Part shown: one piece after another, positions 53,377 to 61,880 of the stretch | How the letters are laid out: the number at the start of each line of letters is the position of its first letter | How positions within the stretch are numbered: the stretch's first letter is position 1 | NCBI GenBank assembly: GCA_022483465.1 | Contig: JAKVNF010000001.1 | Location: forward strand, 1,240,001 to 1,304,000 | Origin: Lachnospiraceae bacterium | GTDB lineage: Bacteria; Bacillota; Clostridia; Lachnospirales; Lachnospiraceae | Direction: 5' to 3' | DNA length: 64,000 bases | Position numbers and translations under genes: made by a program | The notes under the pieces: model-generated | The model's input: the letters and a program-made list of their open reading frames with translations, nothing else | Told to the model about the DNA's origin: nothing | Database searches by the model: none

Positions 53377-54996
53377 TCAGAGCTGAGGGCCAGCGGCAAC
53401 CAGTGCCTTGCCAGCCTCGTTGCCCTCGTACTTCTTGAAGTTCTTGATGAAGCGCTGAGCGAGATCCTTTGCCTTTGCATCCCACTCTGCAGCATCCTTG
53501 TAGGTGTCGCGGGGATCGAGGATTGCGGGATCCACTCCGGGCAGCTCGGTCGGAACCTCAAAGCTGAAGTAAGGGATCTTCTTGGTGGGAGCCTTGTCAA
53601 CAGCACCGGTCTGAATAGCGGTGATGATGCCACGGGTATCCTTGATGGAGATTCTCTTTCCGGTTCCGTTCCAGCCGGTGTTCACAAGATAAGCCTTTGC
53701 GCCGGACTGCTTCATTCTCTTGACGAGCTCCTGAGCGTACTTGGTCGGATGCAGCTCCAGGAATGCCTGGCCGAAGCAAGCGGAGAAAGTAGGAGTGGGC
53801 TCGGTGATGCCGCGCTCAGTTCCTGCGAGCTTTGCAGTGAAGCCGGACAGGAAGTAGTACTGCGTCTGCTCAGGGGTCAGGATGGAGACCGGAGGCAGAA
53901 CACCGAAAGCATCAGCGGAAAGGAAGATCACGTTCTCAGCAGCCGGGCCGTGAGAGATGCCGCCGGTCACCTTCTGCACGATCTTCTCGATGTGATCGAT
54001 CGGATAGGAGACACGGGTGTTCTCGGTCACGCTCTTGTCAGCGAAATCGAGCTTGCCGGTTGCGTCATCGATGGTGACGTTCTCGAGCAGAGCATTTCTC
54101 TTGATTGCGCCGTAGATGTCGGGCTCAGCGTCCTTGTCCAGGTTGATCACCTTTGCGTAGCAGCCGCCCTCGAAGTTGAAGACGCCCTCGTCGTCCCAGC
54201 CGTGCTCATCATCGCCGATCAGCAGTCTCTTGGGATCCGTGGAAAGGGTGGTCTTGCCGGTGCCGGACAGACCGAAGAAGATGGAGGTGTGCTTGCCCTC
54301 GAGGTCCGTGTTTGCGGAGCAGTGCATGGAAGCAATGCCCTTGAGCGGCAGGTAGTAGTTCATCATGGAGAACATACCCTTCTTCATCTCTCCGCCGTAC
54401 CAGGTGTTGATGATGACCTGCTCACGGGAGGTGATGTTGAAGACGACTGCGGTCTCAGAATTCAGACCCAGCTCCTTGTAGTTCTCAACCTTTGCCTTGG
54501 AGGCATTGTAGACGATGAAATCAGGCTCGAAGTTCGCTTCCTCTTCGGGAGTGGGCTTAATGAACATATTTCTTACGAAATGTGCCTGCCAAGCAACCTC
54601 CATGATGAAGCGGACAGCCATTCTGGTATCCTTGTTCGCGCCGCAGAAGCCATCGACGACATAGAGCTTCTTGTTGGAGAGCTCCTTCTTTGCGATCTCC
54701 TTGACCGCAGCCCAGGCTTCCTGGCTTGCAGGGTGGTTATCATTCTTGTACTCATCGCTCGTCCACCACACGGTGTCCTTGGAGTTCTCGTCCATGACGA
54801 TGAACTTATCCTTAGGAGAGCGGCCGGTGTAGATGCCGGTGAAGACGTCAACTGCGCCCAGCTCGCTGACATGTCCGACTTCATAGCCGGTCAGCTCAGG
54901 CTTGGTTTCCTCCTCGAACAGCTGCTCGTAGGACGGATTATAGACGACCTCAGTGGTGCCAGTGATGCCATACTTGGTTAAATCAACTTTTGCCAT
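53377..54996 (-). CDS. pckA: Phosphoenolpyruvate carboxykinase (ATP)
   Basis: A 539-residue ATP-dependent enzyme: [17 protein letters not shown]-loop [17 protein letters not shown], metal site [10 protein letters not shown], and [18 protein letters not shown]. It interconverts oxaloacetate and PEP; in fermenters it often runs toward oxaloacetate to feed succinate. Codons are less GC-rich than in neighbours, typical of a highly expressed gene. A promoter and a Rex-like operator lie upstream (55022-55075). Confidence 0.96.
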   Translation of the reverse strand: MAKVDLTKYGITGTTEVVYNPSYEQLFEEETKPELTGYEVGHVSELGAVDVFTGIYTGRSPKDKFIVMDENSKDTVWWTSDEYKNDNHPASQEAWAAVKEIAKKELSNKKLYVVDGFCGANKDTRMAVRFIMEVAWQAHFVRNMFIKPTPEEEANFEPDFIVYNASKAKVENYKELGLNSETAVVFNITSREQVIINTWYGGEMKKGMFSMMNYYLPLKGIASMHCSANTDLEGKHTSIFFGLSGTGKTTLSTDPKRLLIGDDEHGWDDEGVFNFEGGCYAKVINLDKDAEPDIYGAIKRNALLENVTIDDATGKLDFADKSVTENTRVSYPIDHIEKIVQKVTGGISHGPAAENVIFLSADAFGVLPPVSILTPEQTQYYFLSGFTAKLAGTERGITEPTPTFSACFGQAFLELHPTKYAQELVKRMKQSGAKAYLVNTGWNGTGKRISIKDTRGIITAIQTGAVDKAPTKKIPYFSFEVPTELPGVDPAILDPRDTYKDAAEWDAKAKDLAQRFIKNFKKYEGNEAGKALVAAGPQL

Positions 54997-55021
54997 TGTA
55001 ATTGCGACCTCCGTACAATTA

Positions 55022-55050
55022 TTGTTAAAGAATTAACACCGATGGTGTTA
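55022..55050 (-). promoter_or_regulatory. Rex-like operator and overlapping palindrome at the pckA start site
   Basis: TTGTTAA-AGAA-TTAACAC (55022-55039) matches the Rex consensus TTGTTAANNNNTTAACAA at all but its last base. It overlaps a second palindrome, TAACACC-GAT-GGTGTTA (55034-55050), which enters the -10 box. Both lie where a repressor would block initiation. Confidence 0.7.
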
Positions 55051-55075
55051 TACCACAAATAAAAAAATCGGACAA
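55047..55075 (-). promoter_or_regulatory. Promoter of pckA
   Basis: On the minus strand TTGTCC and TATAAC are 17 bp apart; initiation is expected near 55040, within the operator. Confidence 0.78.
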
Positions 55076-55111
55076 TGGTGAACTCCTGAATTTTCCGTGA
55101 ATTACGCACAT

Positions 55112-56188
55112 TTACCGGATTGCCCAGCGCAGTTTTGCGGACCGCGCCCGGGGATTGCGCTGGCACTCCTCCTTCGAGGGCCGAATCACATCCTCTGCGA
55201 TCTGGGAATAGCGCCCCTCCCGCAGGGCTTCCCGGAACTGCTTCTTCACGAGCCGGTCCTCTCCGGAGTGGAAGGTGAGGATGGCCACCCGGCCGCCCTC
55301 CCGGAGCGCATCCGGGAGTTTGTCCAGGAGAAGTCCCAGGGACTCGTACTCCTGGTTGACGTCGATCCGAAGGGCCTGGAAGGTGCGGGCACAGGACTTC
55401 TTTGCGATCTCCTGGATCTCCTCCTTCTTCAACCCCTGCCGCTGCAGGGCGGCGGTGACCGCCTCCTCCACAGCCGCGGCGAGCTGGGTCGTCGTCTCGA
55501 TGTGCTCCCCGTGCCGCTCCTTCCGGATCAAAAGGGCTGCGATCTCCGCCGCATAGGGCTCATCGGAATTCTCCCGCAAAAGCCCCTCCAGCTCCTCCCG
55601 ATCAAACTCCCGGAGCCGTTCTGCCGCCGTCTCGCCCCCCGCGGGGTCGAGCCGAAGGTCCAGGGGTCCCTCGTGCTTCCAGGAAAAGCCCCGCTCCGGC
55701 TCATCGATCTGCATCGAGGACACCCCCAGGTCCGCCAGCACAAAGTCAAAGGGGCCGTACTGCGCGGCAGCCTGGTCGACGTTGCGGAAGTTCAGGTGCA
55801 GGATCGCGAGGCGATCCTCCCCATAACCCTCCTCTCGGAGCATGCGCTCGGTGCGGGCGAGGTTCTCCGAGTCGACGTCCAGGGCGGTCAGATGGCCGCT
55901 CTCCCCCAGGGCCGCCAGGAGCTTTCTCGTGTGCCCGCCGTAGCCCAGGGTGCAGTCAAGTCCCGACTCCCCGGGCTGAATCTGCAGCACCTGCAGGATC
56001 TCCTGCACCGCGATCGGCAGGTGCATCCCGGCGGGGGTGGAGCCCTTTGCGATCACCTTTTGGATGGTCTCCGGGTACTTCTCCGGGTTCTGCTCCTTGT
56101 ACTTCTCCGCATAGGTCTTCGGGTGGTTCCCGCTGTAGTGGGGGCGCCGCTTGTGGACCCCCTCTTTCATTTTGTCTTCCTGTTCCAT
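55112..56188 (-). CDS. rsmH: 16S rRNA (cytosine1402-N4)-methyltransferase
   Basis: A 358-residue RsmH/MraW: HLPIAVQEILQVL, DCTLGYGGHTRKLLA, FVLADLGVSSMQIDEPERGF, and RTFQALRIDVNQEYESL. It methylates N4 of C1402; RsmI in this window adds the 2'-O mark. I chose ATG 56188 after GGGAAG; a basic N-terminal extension of about 45 residues (KRRPHYSGNHPKTYAEKYKE) precedes the core. Usually rsmH heads the mra/fts cell-wall cluster, but here it follows the GH3-like gene. Confidence 0.94.
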   Translation of the reverse strand: MEQEDKMKEGVHKRRPHYSGNHPKTYAEKYKEQNPEKYPETIQKVIAKGSTPAGMHLPIAVQEILQVLQIQPGESGLDCTLGYGGHTRKLLAALGESGHLTALDVDSENLARTERMLREEGYGEDRLAILHLNFRNVDQAAAQYGPFDFVLADLGVSSMQIDEPERGFSWKHEGPLDLRLDPAGGETAAERLREFDREELEGLLRENSDEPYAAEIAALLIRKERHGEHIETTTQLAAAVEEAVTAALQRQGLKKEEIQEIAKKSCARTFQALRIDVNQEYESLGLLLDKLPDALREGGRVAILTFHSGEDRLVKKQFREALREGRYSQIAEDVIRPSKEECQRNPRARSAKLRWAIR

Positions 56189-56207
56189 CTTCCCATCTCC
56201 TCCCTGC

Positions 56208-58361
56208 TCAGCGCGCGCTCTTTCGGATGACCGTGAGCACATGGCCTGCGGCGCGCTCGAGCTGTGCCCGGGTCAGGGTTCCCTCCGGGATGTTCTGCTC
56301 CGCTTCCCCTGCGTACAGCAGAAGATCGGACCCTGCCGCAAGGCTTGCCGCCGCCCCGGCCTCCGGATACTTTGTCCGGCGGCGGGCGGGGTCGTCCCCT
56401 GCTGCCCCGACCTCGGAGAGGACAAGGCCCTCAAAATTCCACTCGTCCCGGACAACGCCCTGCAGGAGCGAGGGCAGCTCTGCGGCATGGGTGCCGCACA
56501 GAAGTCCTCCCGACGTCAGGATGCCCATGGGATGTGCGCTTCGAACGCACAGCCCAAAGCCTGAAAGGCACAGCTCCCGCAGGGTGCGCTCTGTCAGGTG
56601 GATGTTGGCGGGCGGGACGTTTCGTCCGCCCCTTCCCGCGGGGAGGCGCCCCACAACCGCGCCCCGCCCCATGTGGCTCTGCACCCCGCGCACCAGCGCG
56701 GCGGCAAGAACCCCGGACAAAAACGGATCTTCCGAGAGGCACGTCCCGCTCTCCCCGGGGGTTCTCGGCAGCCCCAGGATGGGAAGGAGCACCAGGTCGG
56801 TGTCCGTCTCCTCCATCTGCTCTCCCAGAAGGTCCCCCGCCGCGGTGAGGACCTGCCGGTCAAAGCTGCGGGCAAGAAGGGCGGGTGCCGGCAGGTGCCC
56901 TGCCCTCTCCCCGTCAAAGGGTGCCTGCATGGTCAGGGCCGGGATATGACGCCCGGAAAGAAGCGCCGACGTGGTCCTTGCCCCGTTTTCCTCCTCCCTC
57001 GCGGTGCAGAGGGAAAGGAGCTCTTTCTCCGAGAGCTGGGAGAGGAGCTCTCCCGCGGAGTGGGCACCGCTTCTTGTCTCCTCCAGGGTGATCCCGTGGT
57101 CCGCGCTGCTCTTGGGGAGCGGATCCTCGCTCTCCCCGTATTCGGGAGCGAGGAGGGAAAGGTCCCGCCCCTCGAGGTAGAGCTTCGGCGCCATCTCCCG
57201 TTCCCGCTCCTCCTCCCTGGCGGCCGTCTTGCCCCGGCCAAGGGCGGAGAGGACGTACATGCCATCCTCCTTTGGCAGCACCGGCCGGACCTTCCGAACG
57301 ACGACATCGCTGGAGAGGACGAGACAGCTCACCACCTTCGTGCTGCGGGAATTCTCCCCCAGGCGAAGCAGATATTCCCCCTTCTCCAGCACAAAGGCGC
57401 CCTGCTCCGGGTCGTAGGAGGCGCACAGGGGAAGGGACAGCGCCACCTTGATCTCGCAGCGCTCCCCGGGGGCGAGGACCCCGGTCTTCTCAAAGCCCGC
57501 CAGCACCTGCCAGGGCTTCTCGAGCCGCCCCGCCGGGGCGCTGACGTAGACCTGCAGGGCCTGCTGCCCCGGTAGGTCCCCGATATTGGTCACGATCGCC
57601 CGGACCGTCACCGTGCCCTCGGAAACAATCGTGCGGTCGTACTCCGTCAGAAACCGGGTGTAGGAGAGGCCATACCCGAAGGGATAGGCCGGGGTCTTCT
57701 GCCAGGTGTCAAAGTACCGGTAGCCCGCATAGATGCCGCCGGTGACATAGTCATCGCTCCGGTTCTCGGCGCCGGACAGGCGGCTCCCCGCATCCGGGCC
57801 GTCGGAGAGGCTCTGCGCCCAGGTGGCGGCGAGGTGCCCGGAGGGGGTGCACTTTCCCAAAAGAAGATCTGCCAGGGCATCCCCGCCCATGGCGCCCGCC
57901 TCTCCCATGAGAAGCAGCGCCCCCACGCCGGGGATCCGGCGGATCGGCGAGACGTCGACCATGCCGGGCGTCTGCAGCACCACAACGAGCCGCCGAAAGA
58001 CCGCGGCGAGGAGCTGGACGTTGCGGGTCTCCCGCTCCGAAAGGCCCAGGTCCTGGGTTCTGGAGCGGGTGATCACATAGATTGCGATCTCCCGGTCCGT
58101 GGCCGCCACGTCCTCGCTGGCAACAAGGGGAATGTCCCCCTCGCTGCAGGCGTCGAGCCAGCGCTGGGAGGTGATGACAAGCCCCGCCCGCAGGAGCCCT
58201 CCCTCGATGTCCGAGATGCCCCGAACGCCCTCGCCAAAGAGCGCCGCCTGCCCCGCCCCCGCAAGGGGGAGTGTGCCGCGGCGGTTCTCCAGAAGCACCA
58301 TGCCCTGGGCCGTCAGCGCCCGAAGGCGCGCCTGTTTGTCCTGTTCCCGCTGTATGATCAT
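56208..58361 (-). CDS. GH3-like protein with permuted domains and altered nucleophile
   Basis: The order is GH3 C-terminal domain (about 10-220: AQGMVLLENRRGTLPL, AYPFGYGLSYTRF), fibronectin-like domain (about 240-340), then the GH3 N-terminal barrel domain (about 440-710: NIHLTERTLRELCL). This reversed order is known for some Butyrivibrio and Clostridium beta-glucosidases. The nucleophile position, normally Asp in a G(F/L)V(M/V)(S/T)D motif, reads GLVLSEV with Glu650, and the usual Lys-His pair is not visible. It may be inactive or altered. No signal peptide. It overlaps pgeF by ATGA and precedes rsmH by 19 bp. Confidence 0.78.
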   Translation of the reverse strand: MIIQREQDKQARLRALTAQGMVLLENRRGTLPLAGAGQAALFGEGVRGISDIEGGLLRAGLVITSQRWLDACSEGDIPLVASEDVAATDREIAIYVITRSRTQDLGLSERETRNVQLLAAVFRRLVVVLQTPGMVDVSPIRRIPGVGALLLMGEAGAMGGDALADLLLGKCTPSGHLAATWAQSLSDGPDAGSRLSGAENRSDDYVTGGIYAGYRYFDTWQKTPAYPFGYGLSYTRFLTEYDRTIVSEGTVTVRAIVTNIGDLPGQQALQVYVSAPAGRLEKPWQVLAGFEKTGVLAPGERCEIKVALSLPLCASYDPEQGAFVLEKGEYLLRLGENSRSTKVVSCLVLSSDVVVRKVRPVLPKEDGMYVLSALGRGKTAAREEEREREMAPKLYLEGRDLSLLAPEYGESEDPLPKSSADHGITLEETRSGAHSAGELLSQLSEKELLSLCTAREEENGARTTSALLSGRHIPALTMQAPFDGERAGHLPAPALLARSFDRQVLTAAGDLLGEQMEETDTDLVLLPILGLPRTPGESGTCLSEDPFLSGVLAAALVRGVQSHMGRGAVVGRLPAGRGGRNVPPANIHLTERTLRELCLSGFGLCVRSAHPMGILTSGGLLCGTHAAELPSLLQGVVRDEWNFEGLVLSEVGAAGDDPARRRTKYPEAGAAASLAAGSDLLLYAGEAEQNIPEGTLTRAQLERAAGHVLTVIRKSAR

Positions 58362-59257
58362 CCGATTCCGCTCTCTTTTTCCTGCAGCATGATAAATCCG
58401 CCGATGTTGCCGTGGGTGCCCCCCAGGGCCGCCCGGTGGGAGAAGAGAAGTTCCGGATTGCAGCAGGTGCAGACATCCGTCGTGTGGATCTGCGCATCCG
58501 GAACCCCCGCCTCCGTAAGGACAATCCGGCAGGCAGCCCAGAGATCGAGCTGCCAGTGGCCGTTGTGTTTATTCTCCAGGATCCTCGTCTCTTCTCCGGG
58601 GAAGGCCTCCAGGAAGCGCTCTGCCACGTCGTCCCCGATCTCATAGCAGTCCCTGCAGATGGAAGGGCCGATGCAGCAGATCAGATTCTTCGGATCTGTG
58701 TGAAACTCCTCCTGCATGGTCTCCACCACCCGGGCGCCGATCCTGCCCACGGTGCCCCGCCAGCCGGAGTGGCAGGCGCCGATGGCGCGGCGCACCGGGT
58801 CCCAGAACAGGATCGGCACGCAGTCCGCCGAGAAGACCGAGAGGACAAGGCCCGGGGTGTCGGTGACAAGGCCGTCCAACCCGTCCCAGTCCCGCTCCCT
58901 GGTGACACCCTTTCCGGCGTCCGCCTTTGTGACGTGAAGTACGTTCGTGCCGTGGACCTGCCGGGTCAGCACAAAGCGCTCCGGCAAAGTCCCAAGCGCC
59001 TCGGCAAGGCGCCGGTAGTTCTCCAGTACCTTCTCTCTCTCATCCCCCCGGGAGAAGGTGAGGTTTAAGCTCGAAAAGGGCCCCTCGGAGACGCCGCCCA
59101 GCCTTGTCGAAAAGCCGTGCACCACGCCCGGCGCCGTCAGCGCGGGAAAGGTCAGGAGGGGAAGTTCACTCCCGTCCGGGTTTTGGTGTACCGAGAGGAC
59201 AAGGTGTTCCCCCGCGCCCGCTTCTTTTCTCCGGATTTTGATGCGATCTGCTTCCAT
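58358..59257 (-). CDS. pgeF: PgeF/YlmD-type laccase-domain purine nucleoside enzyme
   Basis: A 299-residue protein once annotated as polyphenol oxidase. The zinc/copper ligands are in TRQVHGTNV, SVFSADCVPI and ACHSGWRGTV; GPSICRDCYEIG and HTTDVCTCC also match. Characterised members act on purine nucleosides (adenosine phosphorylase/deaminase activity). I chose ATG 59257 after GGAGG. First of the pgeF-GH3-rsmH unit, divergent from murG. Confidence 0.9.
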   Translation of the reverse strand: MEADRIKIRRKEAGAGEHLVLSVHQNPDGSELPLLTFPALTAPGVVHGFSTRLGGVSEGPFSSLNLTFSRGDEREKVLENYRRLAEALGTLPERFVLTRQVHGTNVLHVTKADAGKGVTRERDWDGLDGLVTDTPGLVLSVFSADCVPILFWDPVRRAIGACHSGWRGTVGRIGARVVETMQEEFHTDPKNLICCIGPSICRDCYEIGDDVAERFLEAFPGEETRILENKHNGHWQLDLWAACRIVLTEAGVPDAQIHTTDVCTCCNPELLFSHRAALGGTHGNIGGFIMLQEKESGIG

Positions 59258-59353
59258 CTGCTGCCTCCTGCCGCATGATTTTCTGTGGACCAAAGTGTAC
59301 TACACCCACCTGCCTGCGACAACCTTCCCCGGCCGCTGCCTGCGTGTTTTCCC

Positions 59354-59382
59354 GAGACAAGTCCGGGTAAAAAGGATATACT
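59354..59382 (+). promoter_or_regulatory. Promoter of murG and following genes
   Basis: GAGACA and TATACT are 17 bp apart, about 70 bp before murG. Confidence 0.6.
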
Positions 59383-59452
59383 ACAGGTTGATCATCATTT
59401 GAATTCAACATCATGCGGGGCGCACTGCCCCATTTGCAGCAAGGGAGTTTCT

Positions 59453-60517
59453 ATGACGAAAAAGATTGTTCTGACCGGCGGCGGCACGGCAGGCCATGTG
59501 ACCCCGAACCTCGCCCTGATCCCCTACCTCAAGAAGGAGGGATATGAGATTGCCTACGTGGGTTCCATCTCCGGCATTGAGAAGAAGCTCGTCTCCGACG
59601 CCGGCATTCCCTACACCGGCGTGGAGACCGGAAAGCTTCGCCGCTACTTTGACCCGAAGAACTTCACCGATCCCTTCCGGGTCATCCGGGGCTTCAACGA
59701 AGCCCACAAGTTCCTGAAGGAGTTCCAGCCGGACATCGTGTTCTCCAAGGGCGGTTATGTGGGCGTCCCCGTCGTGCAGGCGGCCGCCTCCCTCAAGATC
59801 CCCGTCATCTGCCACGAGTCCGACATGACACCGGGCCTTGCCAACAAGCTGTGCATGCCCTTTGCCAAGAAGATCTGCTGCAACTTCCCGGAGACCATGA
59901 AGGATTTGCCCGCCCAGAAGGCAGTGCTGACCGGCACGCCGATCCGGGAGGAGCTCTTTCAGGGCTGCCGAACCACCGGCCTTGCCCTCTGCGGCTTCAC
60001 CCCGGACAAGCCGGTGCTCATGGTCATCGGCGGGAGCCTCGGCGCCTCCTCTGTCAACAAGACGGTCCGCGACAACCTGGACAAGCTCCTGCAGGAGTTC
60101 CAGATCGTGCACCTGTGCGGCAAGGACAAGCTCGACAACCTGCTTTTGACCAAGCCCGGCTACAAGCAGTTCGAGTACGTGGAGAAGGAGCTCAAGGACC
60201 TGTACGCGATGGCGGACATCGTGATCTCCCGGGCGGGCGCCAACGCGATCTGTGAGCTCCTCGCCCTGAAGAAGCCAAACCTTTTGGTGCCGCTCCCCAC
60301 CGGCCGCGGCGACCAGAAGCTCAACGCCGCCTCCTTCGAGGCCCAGGGCTACAGCATGGTGGTCCAGGACGACGACCTGCCGGACTGCATCGTCACCAAG
60401 GTGCATGAGCTCTACGGAAACCGCCAGAGCTACATCGACACCATGGCCGGCTCCTCCCAGACCAACTCGATCCCGATCATCCTGAAGCTTCTCGACGAAT
60501 ACCGGAAGAAGTCATAA
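59453..60517 (+). CDS. murG: Lipid II synthase MurG
   Basis: A 354-residue GT-B enzyme. Motifs are LTGGGTAGHVTPNLALIPYL, FSKGGYVGVPVVQAA, MVIGGSLGASSVNK, and ISRAGANAICELLALKKPN. It adds GlcNAc to lipid I at the inner membrane. ATG 59453 follows AAGGGAG. It belongs to the B. subtilis-type long branch (similar in wording to YkoN/second MurG-like proteins of Clostridia), so this could be one of two copies. It is not in a cell-wall cluster here. Confidence 0.92.
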   Translation: MTKKIVLTGGGTAGHVTPNLALIPYLKKEGYEIAYVGSISGIEKKLVSDAGIPYTGVETGKLRRYFDPKNFTDPFRVIRGFNEAHKFLKEFQPDIVFSKGGYVGVPVVQAAASLKIPVICHESDMTPGLANKLCMPFAKKICCNFPETMKDLPAQKAVLTGTPIREELFQGCRTTGLALCGFTPDKPVLMVIGGSLGASSVNKTVRDNLDKLLQEFQIVHLCGKDKLDNLLLTKPGYKQFEYVEKELKDLYAMADIVISRAGANAICELLALKKPNLLVPLPTGRGDQKLNAASFEAQGYSMVVQDDDLPDCIVTKVHELYGNRQSYIDTMAGSSQTNSIPIILKLLDEYRKKS

Positions 60518-60542
60518 CTTTCCCGCGCAAGGAGCGCCTTCT

Positions 60543-61229
60543 ATGGAACAAAACAAATCCTTCCTGCACGGAGACATCAAGGTCACTGTCTATCCCGGTG
60601 CAGGTCCCGCTGCCCCCTGCTGCTACCTCGTCTGTGACCACGGCGAGGGCCCGGAGTGCGTGGAGATCCTGCGGACCATGCCGGGGAAGGAAGCCTGTGT
60701 CATCACCGTCTCCGTTCCCGACTGGAATAAGGACCTGACGCCCTGGCCAGCCCCCGCGGTGTTTCGCGGCGCCCCGCCCTTTGGGGACGGCGCCAAGGCC
60801 TACCTGGAGGAACTTGTCCGCATCACACAGGAGACCGAGGAGAGAGAAGGGCTCTGCCCCGATGTCCGGGCGCTTTCCGGATATTCCCTCGCGGGTCTTT
60901 TTGCGGTCTGGGCCGCCTTTCAGACCGACCGCTTTGCCCTCTTTGGCTCTGCCTCCGGCTCACTCTGGTACCCAGGGTTTCTGGAATACGCCAAAAAGAC
61001 GCCTTTTGCGGGCGCGCCAAAGGCCGTGTACTTCTCCGTCGGCGACCGGGAGAAGGCGGCAAAGAATCCCCTGATGAAGACCGTGGAGGAAAAGACCGGG
61101 GAAGCGGCGGCGCTCTTTACCGGGCGCGGCGTCCCCTCGGTCTTTGTCAAAAACCCCGGCAACCACTTCGTGGACGGGCCGCTTCGCACGGCCAAAGCCC
61201 TCAGCTGGCTGCTGACACAAAATCGTTAA
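60543..61229 (+). CDS. Esterase-like alpha/beta hydrolase
   Basis: A 228-residue protein. The nucleophile elbow is LSGYSLAGLF (Gly-Tyr-Ser-Leu-Ala-Gly), acid candidate Asp in YFSVGDREKAA, and His in NPGNHFVDGP, a full catalytic triad in order. No signal peptide. Similar small esterases occur singly in Clostridia; the substrate is unknown. It lies 25 bp after murG and is probably co-transcribed. Confidence 0.75.
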   Translation: MEQNKSFLHGDIKVTVYPGAGPAAPCCYLVCDHGEGPECVEILRTMPGKEACVITVSVPDWNKDLTPWPAPAVFRGAPPFGDGAKAYLEELVRITQETEEREGLCPDVRALSGYSLAGLFAVWAAFQTDRFALFGSASGSLWYPGFLEYAKKTPFAGAPKAVYFSVGDREKAAKNPLMKTVEEKTGEAAALFTGRGVPSVFVKNPGNHFVDGPLRTAKALSWLLTQNR

Positions 61230-61241
61230 GCGGGGACGCAG

Positions 61242-61811
61242 ATGGAAAACCATACGAAACAGACAGATCACGGTGAAACCAAGATCGAAAGAAGAAGGCT
61301 CCGCCTGGAGAAGCGGGAGCAGCACAACCGGGCCCTGACGGACTACCTGGAGCTCGTGACGGAGGTTATGGAGATCGCCGTTGCCATCGTCGTGCTCATC
61401 GGCTTTCTCCTTGCCATCATCCCGCTGATTCGGGAGATGCCGGAGCTCCTCTCCAACGACAACGACTACTCCTTCCACGTCTTTCTGGAGCACGCCTTCA
61501 ACCTGGTCATCGGCATCGAGTTCGTCCGCATGCTGGTCAAGCACACCCCGGGCTCCGCGCTGGAGGTGCTGCTCTTTGCGATTGCAAGGCACCTGGTGCT
61601 GGGCGGCGAGACCGGCCCGGATCTTGTCCTGGGCGTGGCCGCCATCGCGGGCATCTTTGCCATCCGCAAGTACCTCTACGTGCACTCCTTTGACTCCCGC
61701 GCCGACGGCTCCTCGTTCACCTTCATCGGCCCGAAGCGGGACCGTGGGGAGGGCGAGGACGGTGCCAACCCCAGCGGGAAAGAGGAGGCGCCCTCCGATC
61801 CCGAAAACTGA
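61242..61811 (+). CDS. PsiE-like membrane protein
   Basis: A 189-residue protein with a charged N-terminal 40 residues and four hydrophobic segments, including MEIAVAIVVLIGFLLAIIPL and LVLGVAAIAGIFAIRKYLY, with FNLVIGIEFVRMLVKHTPGS between them, a conserved stretch of the PsiE (phosphate-starvation-inducible) family. The C-terminal tail is hydrophilic. Function unknown. It lies 12 bp after the esterase gene. Confidence 0.8.
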   Translation: MENHTKQTDHGETKIERRRLRLEKREQHNRALTDYLELVTEVMEIAVAIVVLIGFLLAIIPLIREMPELLSNDNDYSFHVFLEHAFNLVIGIEFVRMLVKHTPGSALEVLLFAIARHLVLGGETGPDLVLGVAAIAGIFAIRKYLYVHSFDSRADGSSFTFIGPKRDRGEGEDGANPSGKEEAPSDPEN

Positions 61812-61823
61812 AAAGCGCACCGC

Positions 61824-61866
61824 AAAGGCCCTGGGACATTGGATTGTCCCAGGGCCTTTCTTTTTT
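61824..61866. terminator. Bidirectional terminator
   Basis: AAAGGCCCTGGGACA / TGTCCCAGGGCCTTT with T-run after it, between the convergent psiE-like gene and ptsI. Confidence 0.93.
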
Positions 61867-61880
61867 GTATCAGGATTTGA

